Part shown: positions 34,112-40,818 of the stretch, piece after piece
Position numbering within the stretch: position 1 is the first letter of the stretch
Layout of the letters: each line of letters starts with the position of its first letter
DNA from: an uncultured delta proteobacterium
Lineage (GTDB): Bacteria; Bdellovibrionota_C; UBA2361; CAIXSY01
Direction of reading: 5' to 3'
Assembly: GCA_903922175.1 (NCBI GenBank)
Contig: CAIXSY010000373.1
Location: 1 to 40,818 of the forward strand
DNA length: 40,818 nt
Translations under genes and position numbers: made by a program
Notes under the pieces: model-generated
The model's input: only the letters and a program-made list of their open reading frames with translations
The model's database searches: none
What the model was told of the DNA's origin: nothing

Positions 34112-36346
34112 TTAGAACCGCTGCCCCAGCGAGAAGTAGAACATGCCGCTCTGATGTTTTTCACTTAGTCCATAGCCGAGATACACTGGGCCGAGCAACG
34201 TATCGGCGGCGAAAAAGATACTGCCTGCGGTGATTGAATCATTAAGACGGATATCCGAGGTCTGCTGCCAGACATTCCCATTTTCGAGTGAGGTGCCGAG
34301 GTAGGAGCTTTTTACAAATGAAACGAGGGCACGATCCAGTTGGCAGATGTAGATAACCCTCCCTAATGCCATCTGCTGACCAACGAGTTCATCCTGGTGC
34401 ATACCAGAGAGATTTAAAAATCCTCCGAGGACGAAGCTATCAGAGTAAGGGGAGTCGTCGCCTGGGTTAACCCCCCCCTTGAGCGATCCGATGAAGGTGT
34501 GCCTTCCGAGTGATATGTTGTGCTGTAGGTTGAGGCTGAATCGATCGTACGTTGTATCGGCTCCGAGGGCGGATGATTCTCCAATATAGCCCAAGTCGAC
34601 ACGTGAACCATCGCGCGGAAAATAGGCATTGTCTGCATCATCGTAGGTGTACGAAGCGAGAACGGCACCGCTGCTGACCTCAATGTTCGGAAAGGACGAG
34701 ACGCCCACTTTCGGTTTTGCTTTTAGGATCCCTCGGGTGAGGCCGATGCGGGCTTCGGCAACCGAACTAAAAATGGTACCAGCCTGAATTGTAACATCAG
34801 CGGTCTTTTTCTGATACTCGGCGATTCTATCACCATTAAGATAGATATTCCGCAGGTCCTGTTTTAGTTGGGCGGATGGCGCGATAAAGAAGTGCTGCTC
34901 ATAATCTAGAGGCTGGTAGAACTCAGAGAAGAGCATCAGTGTGCGACCAAACTCAACCTGGTTTTTCCACTCTGCCCCTAAGCTATTTACCCAGGTTTTA
35001 GTGTAGTCGGCAAGTAGATTGTAATTAGCATCTCCGCTAAAATCATTATTAAATTGCAGGCCTGTGCGTAGATAGTTTGGTCCCCAGGCTTTATCCTCGG
35101 CGATAATAACGAGTACGTTTTCCCCGCTTGTACGCTCGATATTGTAGGCGACGCGCTGAAAAGCATTGAGGGCGTAGATGCTGTTCATGTCTTGGCGAAG
35201 AACCTCAAGATCGAGGGTCTGGCCAGGCTTTGTTCCCATTTGTGCGAGGATCGTTGCATCGGGGACGCGGCTCCCAGGTTTGACGACTATGGTATCGATA
35301 CGCAGCTCAGGATAGTGTAGTTGACGCTGTTTTTTTAGAAATGCTGCATAGCGCGGCTCGGATTGACCGAGGAGCGAGAGCTCGCCGTTTTTCTCCTTGG
35401 CCGCCTGGTAGCCAAGTGGAATGATCTCCTTTACGTCCTCAAAATCAGTGACCGCATATGTCCCTAGATTGGGCACAATCAGAATATCTTTGGGGCTGAG
35501 CAGTTTAACCTGCTCTTCGACGTTTTTCTGGGTAGCAATACCGCCCACCTGGTTAAGAACGGAGAAGAGGGTGGTCAGGTCTTCTACTTTGTTGAGTGGC
35601 GTTCCCACATCGACTGCGATCACTATATCGGCTCCCATCTGGCGGACAATTTCAACCGGTACGTTCATTGAGACGTAACCATCGACGAGTTGATTGTTTA
35701 TATGCATGGGCGAGAACGCACCTGGAATCGACATGCTGGCGCGAATCGCCGCGGGTAGGCTTCCTTTCCCAAGTGAGACAGGTTTCCCGTTTTCAATATT
35801 GGTCGCAATCGCACGGAAGGGGATCGGCAGGCGGTCGAAGTCGTCGATAGTGGCTACGTGCAGAAATTTCGACTCGAGAATAAACTCAAGCTTTCTTCCG
35901 GCAAGCGCGCCGCGAGGAAGGGCTATCGTTCCATCTTTGAAGCCCATCTCGGCTGGGAGGAGCTTGCGCTGCTCAATTTTGCGGCGGAACGAGAGATCTT
36001 TGCGAGGGGAGGAGTCGGTAAAAAGATCTGCCCAGTCGATGGAGGTTAAGACGGTCTCAATTTCGTCTGGTGACATGCCCGAGGCGTACGCCGCGCCGAC
36101 AATCGCTCCCATACTTGTGCCAGCGATGTAGTCGATCGGAATTTTGTGCTCCTCAAGCACACGCAGCACCCCCACATGCGCTGCACCGCGGGCGCCTCCT
36201 CCGCCTAAGACCAATCCGATCTTGGGACGTGTAGAGTCGCTAAATTTTGTTTCTGCGATAGCCGTTGTTCCTGAGAGTGTAACAGCAAGGATCGCGCAGG
36301 CAGCGACCGAATGTAGGGCTCTTAAAAAAACACATTTCTGGTTCAC
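34112..36346 (-). CDS. PlpD-type patatin phospholipase with POTRA and outer-membrane beta-barrel (type Vd secretion)
   Basis: A GTG start at 36346 follows AAGGAG at 6 bases. The signal peptide ends near residue 31 (LSGTTAIAE). The patatin domain (about 42-330) has the oxyanion loop GGGGARG, the nucleophile S78 in GTSMG, and D222 in VDGYVS; both members of the Ser-Asp dyad are present. A POTRA-like part (about 350-430, LRIDTIVVKPGSRV, LEVLRQDMNSIYALNAFQRV) is followed by a 16-strand Omp85/BamA-like barrel ending in the outer-membrane signature F (FYFSLGQRF). The 744-residue length is normal for PlpD/FplA proteins. These secrete or display a lipid-cleaving domain at the surface. The protein proves a diderm envelope. 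Confidence 0.92.
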   Translation of the reverse strand: MNQKCVFLRALHSVAACAILAVTLSGTTAIAETKFSDSTRPKIGLVLGGGGARGAAHVGVLRVLEEHKIPIDYIAGTSMGAIVGAAYASGMSPDEIETVLTSIDWADLFTDSSPRKDLSFRRKIEQRKLLPAEMGFKDGTIALPRGALAGRKLEFILESKFLHVATIDDFDRLPIPFRAIATNIENGKPVSLGKGSLPAAIRASMSIPGAFSPMHINNQLVDGYVSMNVPVEIVRQMGADIVIAVDVGTPLNKVEDLTTLFSVLNQVGGIATQKNVEEQVKLLSPKDILIVPNLGTYAVTDFEDVKEIIPLGYQAAKEKNGELSLLGQSEPRYAAFLKKQRQLHYPELRIDTIVVKPGSRVPDATILAQMGTKPGQTLDLEVLRQDMNSIYALNAFQRVAYNIERTSGENVLVIIAEDKAWGPNYLRTGLQFNNDFSGDANYNLLADYTKTWVNSLGAEWKNQVEFGRTLMLFSEFYQPLDYEQHFFIAPSAQLKQDLRNIYLNGDRIAEYQKKTADVTIQAGTIFSSVAEARIGLTRGILKAKPKVGVSSFPNIEVSSGAVLASYTYDDADNAYFPRDGSRVDLGYIGESSALGADTTYDRFSLNLQHNISLGRHTFIGSLKGGVNPGDDSPYSDSFVLGGFLNLSGMHQDELVGQQMALGRVIYICQLDRALVSFVKSSYLGTSLENGNVWQQTSDIRLNDSITAGSIFFAADTLLGPVYLGYGLSEKHQSGMFYFSLGQRF

Positions 36347-36529
36347 GCGGGGCTCCTTGTCTTTATCCTAGAAAGTATCTTTGCGCCTCAAGGGGCTTCC
36401 CGTCACAGCGTAGCTATCTCGCGTAGCTACCTATGGTGCGGAGTCTGTGTCGAATAACGATCACTGAAGTGCAACTACGTGCCCTCTGTGGTGAAATGTT
36501 ATAGCGGGACATCGCGACAAGACCTTCAG
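36347..36529. other. upstream region of the PlpD gene
   Basis: This region must hold the promoter of the minus-strand PlpD-like gene. I see a short direct repeat GCGTAGCTA near 36408 and 36421, but no clear promoter boxes. Confidence 0.3.
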
Positions 36530-36720
36530 CCTTAGGCCCTGTTAATTAATAAAGGTGCCAATTTGCATCTCATCTTCAGGCCATCTTTGAATTTTTTTGA
36601 GTGGGAAAAATCCTCGATATAGTGATACTATGTCTGCGGTTTTCCCCGCTCAAAGAAAATTCAGATCTGACCTAAATCTTAGCGCAACTTGACACCTTTA
36701 TTAATTAACAGGGCCTAAGG
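36530..36720. mobile_element. 191-bp hairpin (MITE-like) element with 28-bp perfect ends
   Basis: 36530-36557 and 36693-36720 are perfect inverted 28-mers beginning CCTTAGGCCCTGTTAATTAA. The interior is also palindromic: TTTTTTGAGTGGGAAAA pairs with TTTTCCCCGCTCAAAGAAAA, and the centre is ATAGTGATACTAT. The whole unit could fold into one long stem. No target-site duplication is obvious. It has no coding capacity and lies between the PlpD gene and a decayed gene tail. Confidence 0.8.
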
Positions 36721-36888
36721 TATAAACTGGTTGCCTGGCATACTCCCTCAAGAGGTGTGTAAAGATCAAGTTGTGAGGTCGGCAGAAGATTTGTTGGGCG
36801 ACAAAACCACCCCACCTCACTATGCTACCTTATGCACATACTGTATATGCCTGACTAAACTCTATTTTGTCCAAATATTCGGCGTGGC

Positions 36889-36975
36889 TTCATCGTCAGC
36901 GAAGCTGAGCAGGATCTATTGCAGCGCATCTCGGAGCGTAATCCGGCCTTTGGTGCACCTCTGCCGCAGCCGAGG
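36889..36975 (+). pseudogene. remnant of a gene 3' end, family shared with 11957-12043
   Basis: The translation GFIVSEAEQDLLQRISER then NPAFGAPLPQPRK resembles the tail at 11957-12043. An in-frame stop lies at 36856-36858 upstream, and no start or domain is visible, so this is a decayed gene end. It runs into the convergent HD-domain gene. Confidence 0.45.
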
Positions 36976-36982
36976 AAAATAG

Positions 36983-37612
36983 TTAGCTCCCCGCTTTATC
37001 GATTAGCTCCAGAAGCCTTGCGCGATTTATATCCTTGGTAGATTGTAAGTTTTCTTTGGCATACGTGGAATGCCAGTGGTGAGCGTCCAGCATTTCAACT
37101 ACGCCTTGGTAAAAAGCTCTAGTCGGCAGTGCTTGCAGCTCTATGCGAACCAATTCCACTTTGTTTAGAAACGCTTGGCGGCCGAAATTCGAGACATCGG
37201 CATCTAGTAGGTAGGGTGAGAGGCGCGTGGAGATACGCTTAAAATTCCAGCCTTCGGCAGTCCTAACCTTGGTATCTAAAATCATGTCATGCACCATTTC
37301 GGTCTCTTCGGATGAAAAGCCGCCTACGTGCGTGAGGAGCGCTGAGGCCACATCCGCACCGACCTCTTCGTGACGCGACCGTTCAACGAGAAAGCCTAAA
37401 TCATGAAAGGTAGCCGCCACCTCCAGGAGCTGCAGATCCCGGGTCGAGCATTCATCTGCTAACGCGAATAGGCGCGAATAACTCAAAACTTCGGCGGTAT
37501 GATCAAAGCTGTGATAGCTTAGGCTCTTGGGAAGCTTTTCAGCCAAACGATGCAGCGCTTCAAAAAGTAGTTCAGGAACTGTCTCTACGGAAGTATTAGA
37601 AGTGTTGGTCAT
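36983..37612 (-). CDS. HD-domain phosphohydrolase-like protein
   Basis: The 209-residue protein carries the HD superfamily metal site: YHSFDHTAEVL (H34, H38), then TFHDLGF with the H70-D71 doublet, HEEVGAD, and a later Asp in DADVSNFG. HD proteins are metal-dependent phosphohydrolases or phosphodiesterases acting on nucleotides; the substrate is not predictable here. The closest type looks like the small metal-dependent HD proteins of the HDIG/metal-dependent phosphohydrolase group. The start ATG at 37612 has TTAAGG nearby. No partner gene adjoins; it is flanked by decayed sequence downstream and a repeat upstream. Confidence 0.82.
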   Translation of the reverse strand: MTNTSNTSVETVPELLFEALHRLAEKLPKSLSYHSFDHTAEVLSYSRLFALADECSTRDLQLLEVAATFHDLGFLVERSRHEEVGADVASALLTHVGGFSSEETEMVHDMILDTKVRTAEGWNFKRISTRLSPYLLDADVSNFGRQAFLNKVELVRIELQALPTRAFYQGVVEMLDAHHWHSTYAKENLQSTKDINRARLLELIDKAGS

Positions 37613-37907
37613 AAACCTTAATTCTCACAAGGTAAAAAACTCACCAATGTTTTATCACCCTGCGAGAGATCGGAAAACAGCTTTATTTGAGTTTTTTAAC
37701 GGACCGTATAACCTACTTTCCGCACTTTTTATAGTGAATTTTAACCGGTATTATTGAAGATTCCTCGTCTGTTACTGACGCGTTCGACCTTGGATGTTAG
37801 CGTCATCGGTTCTCGGAAATGGTCATTTCGCAGGGTTATTTGCACTGCTTGATTGAGGGGGGGGGGGAGTGGTACCCGAATGTTCTTCTCCTAACCTCCC
37901 CAAAACC
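37613..37907. other. intergenic region with repeat and poly-G run
   Basis: The region holds copy 2 of the dispersed 44-bp repeat at 37804-37847 (copy 1 at 13-56) and a run of 11 Gs at 37857-37867, a possible polymerase-slippage or assembly-sensitive site. No gene is supported. Confidence 0.55.
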
Positions 37908-38870
37908 TCACTTCACCGGCTTCCACGCTGTCCCAGTTGTACTACTACAGGCAAGGCTTTGATCGATCGAGTGGCGGAAACAGAATTTTCGTTGGTTCGG
38001 ACGCCAAACAGCCAGATCGAGGATGCCGTCGCCGTCATGGTCTGCGGAAATTGGCACATCCGCCCCACTGCCAAAGGTCTGTGTTAATGGTTTGGTGCAG
38101 TCCCAAGCAAGTTCGGACTGACAGATAAGCCACATATGTTTTGAAGGCCGGTATACGACGATGTCGGCCAGTCCGTCGCCTGTATAATCTCCACTTATAA
38201 TTATGTCACCTATCTTGCCGGCCTTTCTTAAAATCGTATCTGTGTAGTTGCTTGAGGATTTCTTAATCATCACCATACCCGTGGTAATTTTGCGATACAT
38301 ATAGTCATACTTACCATCGCCATCAAAATCAATCTGCGTGTGTCCAATTGTCTCACAAGCAGTGCCGTCTTGTGTTACACTATCCACTGAGAAACTCTTC
38401 GAATACTGCGTAAAAGAAGCAAAGGAGAGGTTGATTGTTTGGGCCGCCGCCCCATTGGCCCAGGTTGGCGTAAGACTGATATCGCTGGCAGGAATAGTGC
38501 CGCTTCGATGATGATAATCATCGAAGTATATAGAATTTGAGAGCGCGCCCTGTGGGGCGTCGGCGCTGCCGCCGACGAGATCTGCGCCGTCAATATAGGC
38601 GCCGATATGCCAGATGTTTTCGGAGTCCTTGTAAAAGTAAATCTTTACGGTGTGCGCTGCACACAGCGAGTCATAGACGCTCACGGCATAGCTGAAATTT
38701 CCGGTCATGACGTCAATCCAATGGGCTGGTGTCGTCGTTCCAAGGGTTGGTCCGGACCGAGCGTCCAGATTCCCGAGTAGGTCTAACGTCGCTGTTGGCG
38801 CGGCGAATGCGGCGAGTGAAGATAAGATTAAACTGTACAACGTACCAACTATGAGCGTGATGATTTTCAT
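37908..38870 (-). CDS. secreted protein with FG-GAP/VCBS-like repeats
   Basis: The 320-residue protein starts with a signal peptide (LIVGTLYSLILSSLAAFAA). Residues 30-190 form a domain I do not recognise (beta-rich, NFSYAVSVYDSL, YFYKDSENIWHIGAYI). The last 125 residues have three FG-GAP/VCBS-type Ca-binding blades: DFDGDGKYDYMYRK, GDYTGDGLADIVVYRPS and ADHDGDGILDLAVWRP. Each is spaced by a strand-like segment, as in integrin-type propeller repeats. Three blades are too few for a closed propeller, so this is either an open fragment or a repeat used differently. The role is presumably at the cell surface or extracellular. Confidence 0.78.
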   Translation of the reverse strand: MKIITLIVGTLYSLILSSLAAFAAPTATLDLLGNLDARSGPTLGTTTPAHWIDVMTGNFSYAVSVYDSLCAAHTVKIYFYKDSENIWHIGAYIDGADLVGGSADAPQGALSNSIYFDDYHHRSGTIPASDISLTPTWANGAAAQTINLSFASFTQYSKSFSVDSVTQDGTACETIGHTQIDFDGDGKYDYMYRKITTGMVMIKKSSSNYTDTILRKAGKIGDIIISGDYTGDGLADIVVYRPSKHMWLICQSELAWDCTKPLTQTFGSGADVPISADHDGDGILDLAVWRPNQRKFCFRHSIDQSLACSSTTGTAWKPVK

Positions 38871-39130
38871 ACAAAGTCCCTGCGATTATTGCCTGCCCCT
38901 AATACAGGACATTCCGTATAGCACAGCACTCCTGCTAACAGCACTACCAATAGTTAGCTCCGGAACGACTGAAGCGGGCTTTTTGGTGCCTAAAAATTGG
39001 AATAACTTCGCTGCTTTGGAATGGAAATGAAATAAAAACCAGTGGCATTTGAATAGCGCCTGGAATAAGGGTAAAACTAGCATCTCGACGAATAACCGGT
39101 GCCAAGTTCCGGCCTAATCTAGAGCTGAAG

Positions 39131-39979
39131 ATGCCTAAAGTTGTTTCACATCCAAGATGTTTGGGGTCGGGGACTCCTCCATTCACTAGCCCACTAATAA
39201 AAGAAGTCATGTTTCCGCCAGCAGAAGTTATGAGGAGTGGGGCGGATGAGGCCAATAAAACGGAACGTGACTGGACTCTTGTCACTAAAGATCATCCCGC
39301 CTTTAAGGATACTCCCGATGCCCAGGGTCGCCAAGGTATCATTAAAATTCTTGAGTGTAAAATCGAAGCCACTTGTAAAGCCAAGTGTACATTTAAAGAA
39401 TTTTCCGGCCAGAAAATTATATTTGACGTGCTGCCTAAAAACAGAAAACAGGCTTTTGAGTGTACTCTGCAATATTCGGGGGAGTTTCGAGTTCACCTGA
39501 CTATATCCCGAGGGGGGAAAATTAGTGAATTTATCAAAGTCGTTAATAATATGACGACTAATCTACTTAATCGTGCGGCGGTCAACTACTACGGGACCCC
39601 AAATGAACCACAATGTCCAAGAGGATTCATGCAGTTTGCGACATACTTATATGGGAAAAAGGCCTCGGAAGTATTGCAGAACGAGCTGGATATAGAGGTA
39701 GTGGGTTTTGTCAAGGAGTCGGATAGAATAAGAGAATTAGGTGTGTTTAGAGATAAAGGTTGGTGCAATGTAAGTAATTGCAAACTAATTGCTTCCCATG
39801 CAGCCTACCTGCTTCTTACTGATCAGGACTTCTTCAATGGCAAGGTAATAAATGCACAAGAAGCTAGGTACAATTTTTACTTTTTTAGAAAAGGGCTAGA
39901 TTTTGTGAATGAAGCAAATAAAATAGGCTTGCCAATTGATTCGGCCCCTCGGGCATGTAAGCTGATTATTCGGGCATAA
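39131..39979 (+). CDS. hypothetical protein, probably laterally acquired
   Basis: I do not recognise this 282-residue protein. The part after about residue 40 is well formed: DWTLVTKDHPAFKDT, QGIIKILECKIEATCKAKC, FKEFSGQKIIFDVLPKN, and later LTISRGGKISEFIKVVNN and YLYGKKASEVLQNELDI. Several Cys pairs (CKIEATCKAKC) could bind metal or form disulphides, but no signal peptide is visible. The first 26 residues look doubtful, and ATG 39209 is an alternative start. The gene is AT-richer than its neighbours and lies beside a broken transposase, which suggests transfer. A terminator-like hairpin follows. Confidence 0.55.
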   Translation: MPKVVSHPRCLGSGTPPFTSPLIKEVMFPPAEVMRSGADEANKTERDWTLVTKDHPAFKDTPDAQGRQGIIKILECKIEATCKAKCTFKEFSGQKIIFDVLPKNRKQAFECTLQYSGEFRVHLTISRGGKISEFIKVVNNMTTNLLNRAAVNYYGTPNEPQCPRGFMQFATYLYGKKASEVLQNELDIEVVGFVKESDRIRELGVFRDKGWCNVSNCKLIASHAAYLLLTDQDFFNGKVINAQEARYNFYFFRKGLDFVNEANKIGLPIDSAPRACKLIIRA

Positions 39980-40080
39980 CCTCGAACTTGACCACTTGTT
40001 CCAGTAACTACTTACCCTCGCCGGGAGACCGAGCAGCCTGCTGCCAGTATCCAACACTCATGGAGAAATCGAGTTCTTCA

Positions 40081-40108
40081 GCATGCGCAGCGCTGCGCGT
40101 GCTTTTTT
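40081..40108 (+). terminator. intrinsic terminator-like hairpin
   Basis: GCATGCGCAGC is followed directly by GCTGCGCGTGC, a near-perfect palindrome with one G-T pair, and then by TTTTTT (40103-40108). It lies about 100 bases after the stop of the gene at 39131-39979 on the same strand. Confidence 0.65.
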
Positions 40109-40149
40109 CTTATTCGCAGCAAAGCTGCCCCTTCGGGCATAGAGCGTCC

Positions 40150-40728
40150 CTAGATGTTTCTTCGCCTTGCTGAGCTGATTAGCCTGCTGAGATTTTTGCG
40201 GGGTGCCAGAGTAATTTCCGCGCTGCGCGATTTAAGGAAACTGAGAGTCGCAGTCGTAAGCGCCTTTAGAGATTTCAAATCTGATTTGAACTTTTTTAGT
40301 TTCTTTGGAGTGCTGGAAAAGTTCAGTTTCGCAAGTCGCGAAAGCTCCATAGTAAGCTGTAGCCTAGCTTCATATCCCGACATATCGACTTTCCAGAGTT
40401 CGAAACCATGTTCAGAAGAGCGTGCGCTAAAAAACATGTTTCCGTTAAGATAAGTGGCTACTCTGCAGAATCTGTGGGTGAGCGGCCGCTCTGGTAATTC
40501 GCTAAGCCTTTGATAGGGCATGGTTTTTAGGGAATTGGCGGTGCGGAAGCCGTATGATTTTCTGATACTCGCTTTAAGTTTATTATTCATGCCCTCTACA
40601 GCACCGTGTGATATTCGATCCCTAGGCGGGACTTCATTACTTTGCGACACCATTGGTCGAGGAAGTTGGCTGCAGCTCCGGGGTAGACGTAATCCCAGAA
40701 GAACTGAAATTCCTCCTTCAACAGACAA
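40150..40728 (-). pseudogene. broken ISL3-like transposase fused in frame to an ELWK-repeat protein remnant
   Basis: The frame is a chimera. Residues about 38-88 (RISHGAVEGMNNKLK, RKSYGFRTANSL, ELPERPLTHRFC) match the C-terminal end of DDE transposases of the ISL3 or a related group. The N-terminal catalytic part is missing, and residues 1-37 do not look like the family. From about residue 90 (DNA near 40460) the sequence changes to YLNGNMFFSARSSEHGFELW KVD in two pieces, the signature of ELWxxDGT-type secreted repeat proteins. A basic helical tail and a stop follow. This suggests an insertion sequence that landed in a secreted-protein gene, later truncated, with no stop codon between the two parts. 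Confidence 0.6.
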
Positions 40729-40749
40729 GTCAGGTCTACCTAACTAATC

Positions 40750-40766
40750 TGGGGACTCTGTCCCCA
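40750..40766. repeat. GGGGAC palindrome, inverted copy of 33777-33793
   Basis: TGGGGACTCTGTCCCCA is the exact complement of 33777-33793. Sequences of this form occur at ends of some insertion or REP-associated elements. Here it lies between a possible gene tail (minus strand, ending at 40780) and the broken transposase. Confidence 0.5.
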
Positions 40767-40779
40767 GCCCCCTGGGATT

Positions 40780-40818
40780 TTACGCATTGAAGAACTTCCG
40801 GGTGGGTTTTAGGATCAG
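40780..40818 (-). CDS. possible 3' end of a gene running off the window
   Basis: In one minus frame the last 39 bases read LILKPTRKFFNA and then a stop. With the window edge at 40818 nothing more can be seen. It could be the tail of another transposase next to the GGGGAC palindrome, but the frame choice is unverified. Confidence 0.2.
   Translation of the reverse strand: MILKPTRKFFNA

Noticed and set aside
37857-37867. Run of 11 Gs as phase-variation tract
   Set aside because: It lies outside coding sequence, past the stop of the FG-GAP gene, so no phase-variable frame is evident.
38944-39285. 113-residue minus-strand frame reading fairly protein-like
   Set aside because: It overlaps the 5' part of the plus-strand gene at 39131 and has no ribosome binding site or recognised domain. 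I could not decide it is real, although the doubtful first residues of the plus gene keep it possible.
1-40818. tRNA or rRNA genes
   Set aside because: I looked for the GTTCRANNC T-arm with a matching acceptor stem and for rRNA motifs and found none I could support by eye.

Overview
The window looks like a chromosomal piece of an uncultured, Gram-negative, diderm bacterium of roughly balanced base composition. The evidence is an outer-membrane PlpD-type patatin/beta-barrel protein, two lipoproteins, a c-type heme motif in a secreted protein, a flagellar chaperone (FliS) and a CHASE hybrid histidine kinase. The gene mix (DUF6502, MopE-like repeats, FG-GAP and ELWxxDGT-type secreted proteins) recalls deltaproteobacterial or Bdellovibrionota-like lineages. 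That placement is inference; no rRNA or tRNA gene was seen to settle it.

Layout. 1-0.6 kb: nested small palindromic repeats. 0.6-2.8 kb: fliS, a small ORF and a GlcD-type FAD oxidase. 3.1-10.9 kb (minus strand): a 1035-residue helical-repeat protein with a possible caspase-like C-terminus, the first of four cysteine-rich zinc-ribbon/repeat paralogues, a secreted M23 peptidase and a LysM lipoprotein. 11-14 kb: two unrecognised genes and decayed sequence. 14.2-18.0 kb: a large hybrid kinase overlapping a stand-alone receiver. 18.0-25.3 kb: a possible divergent kinase-like protein followed by three more cysteine-rich paralogues. One of these has an apparent frameshift in its N-terminal zinc ribbon. 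25.3-28.3 kb: a truncated ABC binding-protein gene, an ISL3-like MITE with 8-bp target duplication, a MopE-like repeat protein and a truncated aspartoacylase. 28.6-33.5 kb: a secreted Ca-binding/cytochrome-c protein, DUF6502, a lipoprotein, mazG (no ordinary start codon) and a Cys-rich secreted protein. 34.1-38.9 kb: the PlpD-like protein, a 191-bp hairpin element, an HD-domain protein and an FG-GAP secreted protein. 39.1-40.8 kb: an unrecognised gene and a broken transposase fused in frame to an ELWK-repeat remnant.

Two themes stand out. First, four divergent copies of a poorly characterised cysteine-rich family lie within 19 kb. They combine treble-clef-like CxxC pairs with solenoid-like repeats that step mostly by 12 residues. 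Second, intergenic DNA is full of small palindromic elements from several repeat families, and some of them adjoin or end truncated genes. Cell-surface proteins rich in Cys and Asp (Ca-binding) make up much of the remaining coding content.
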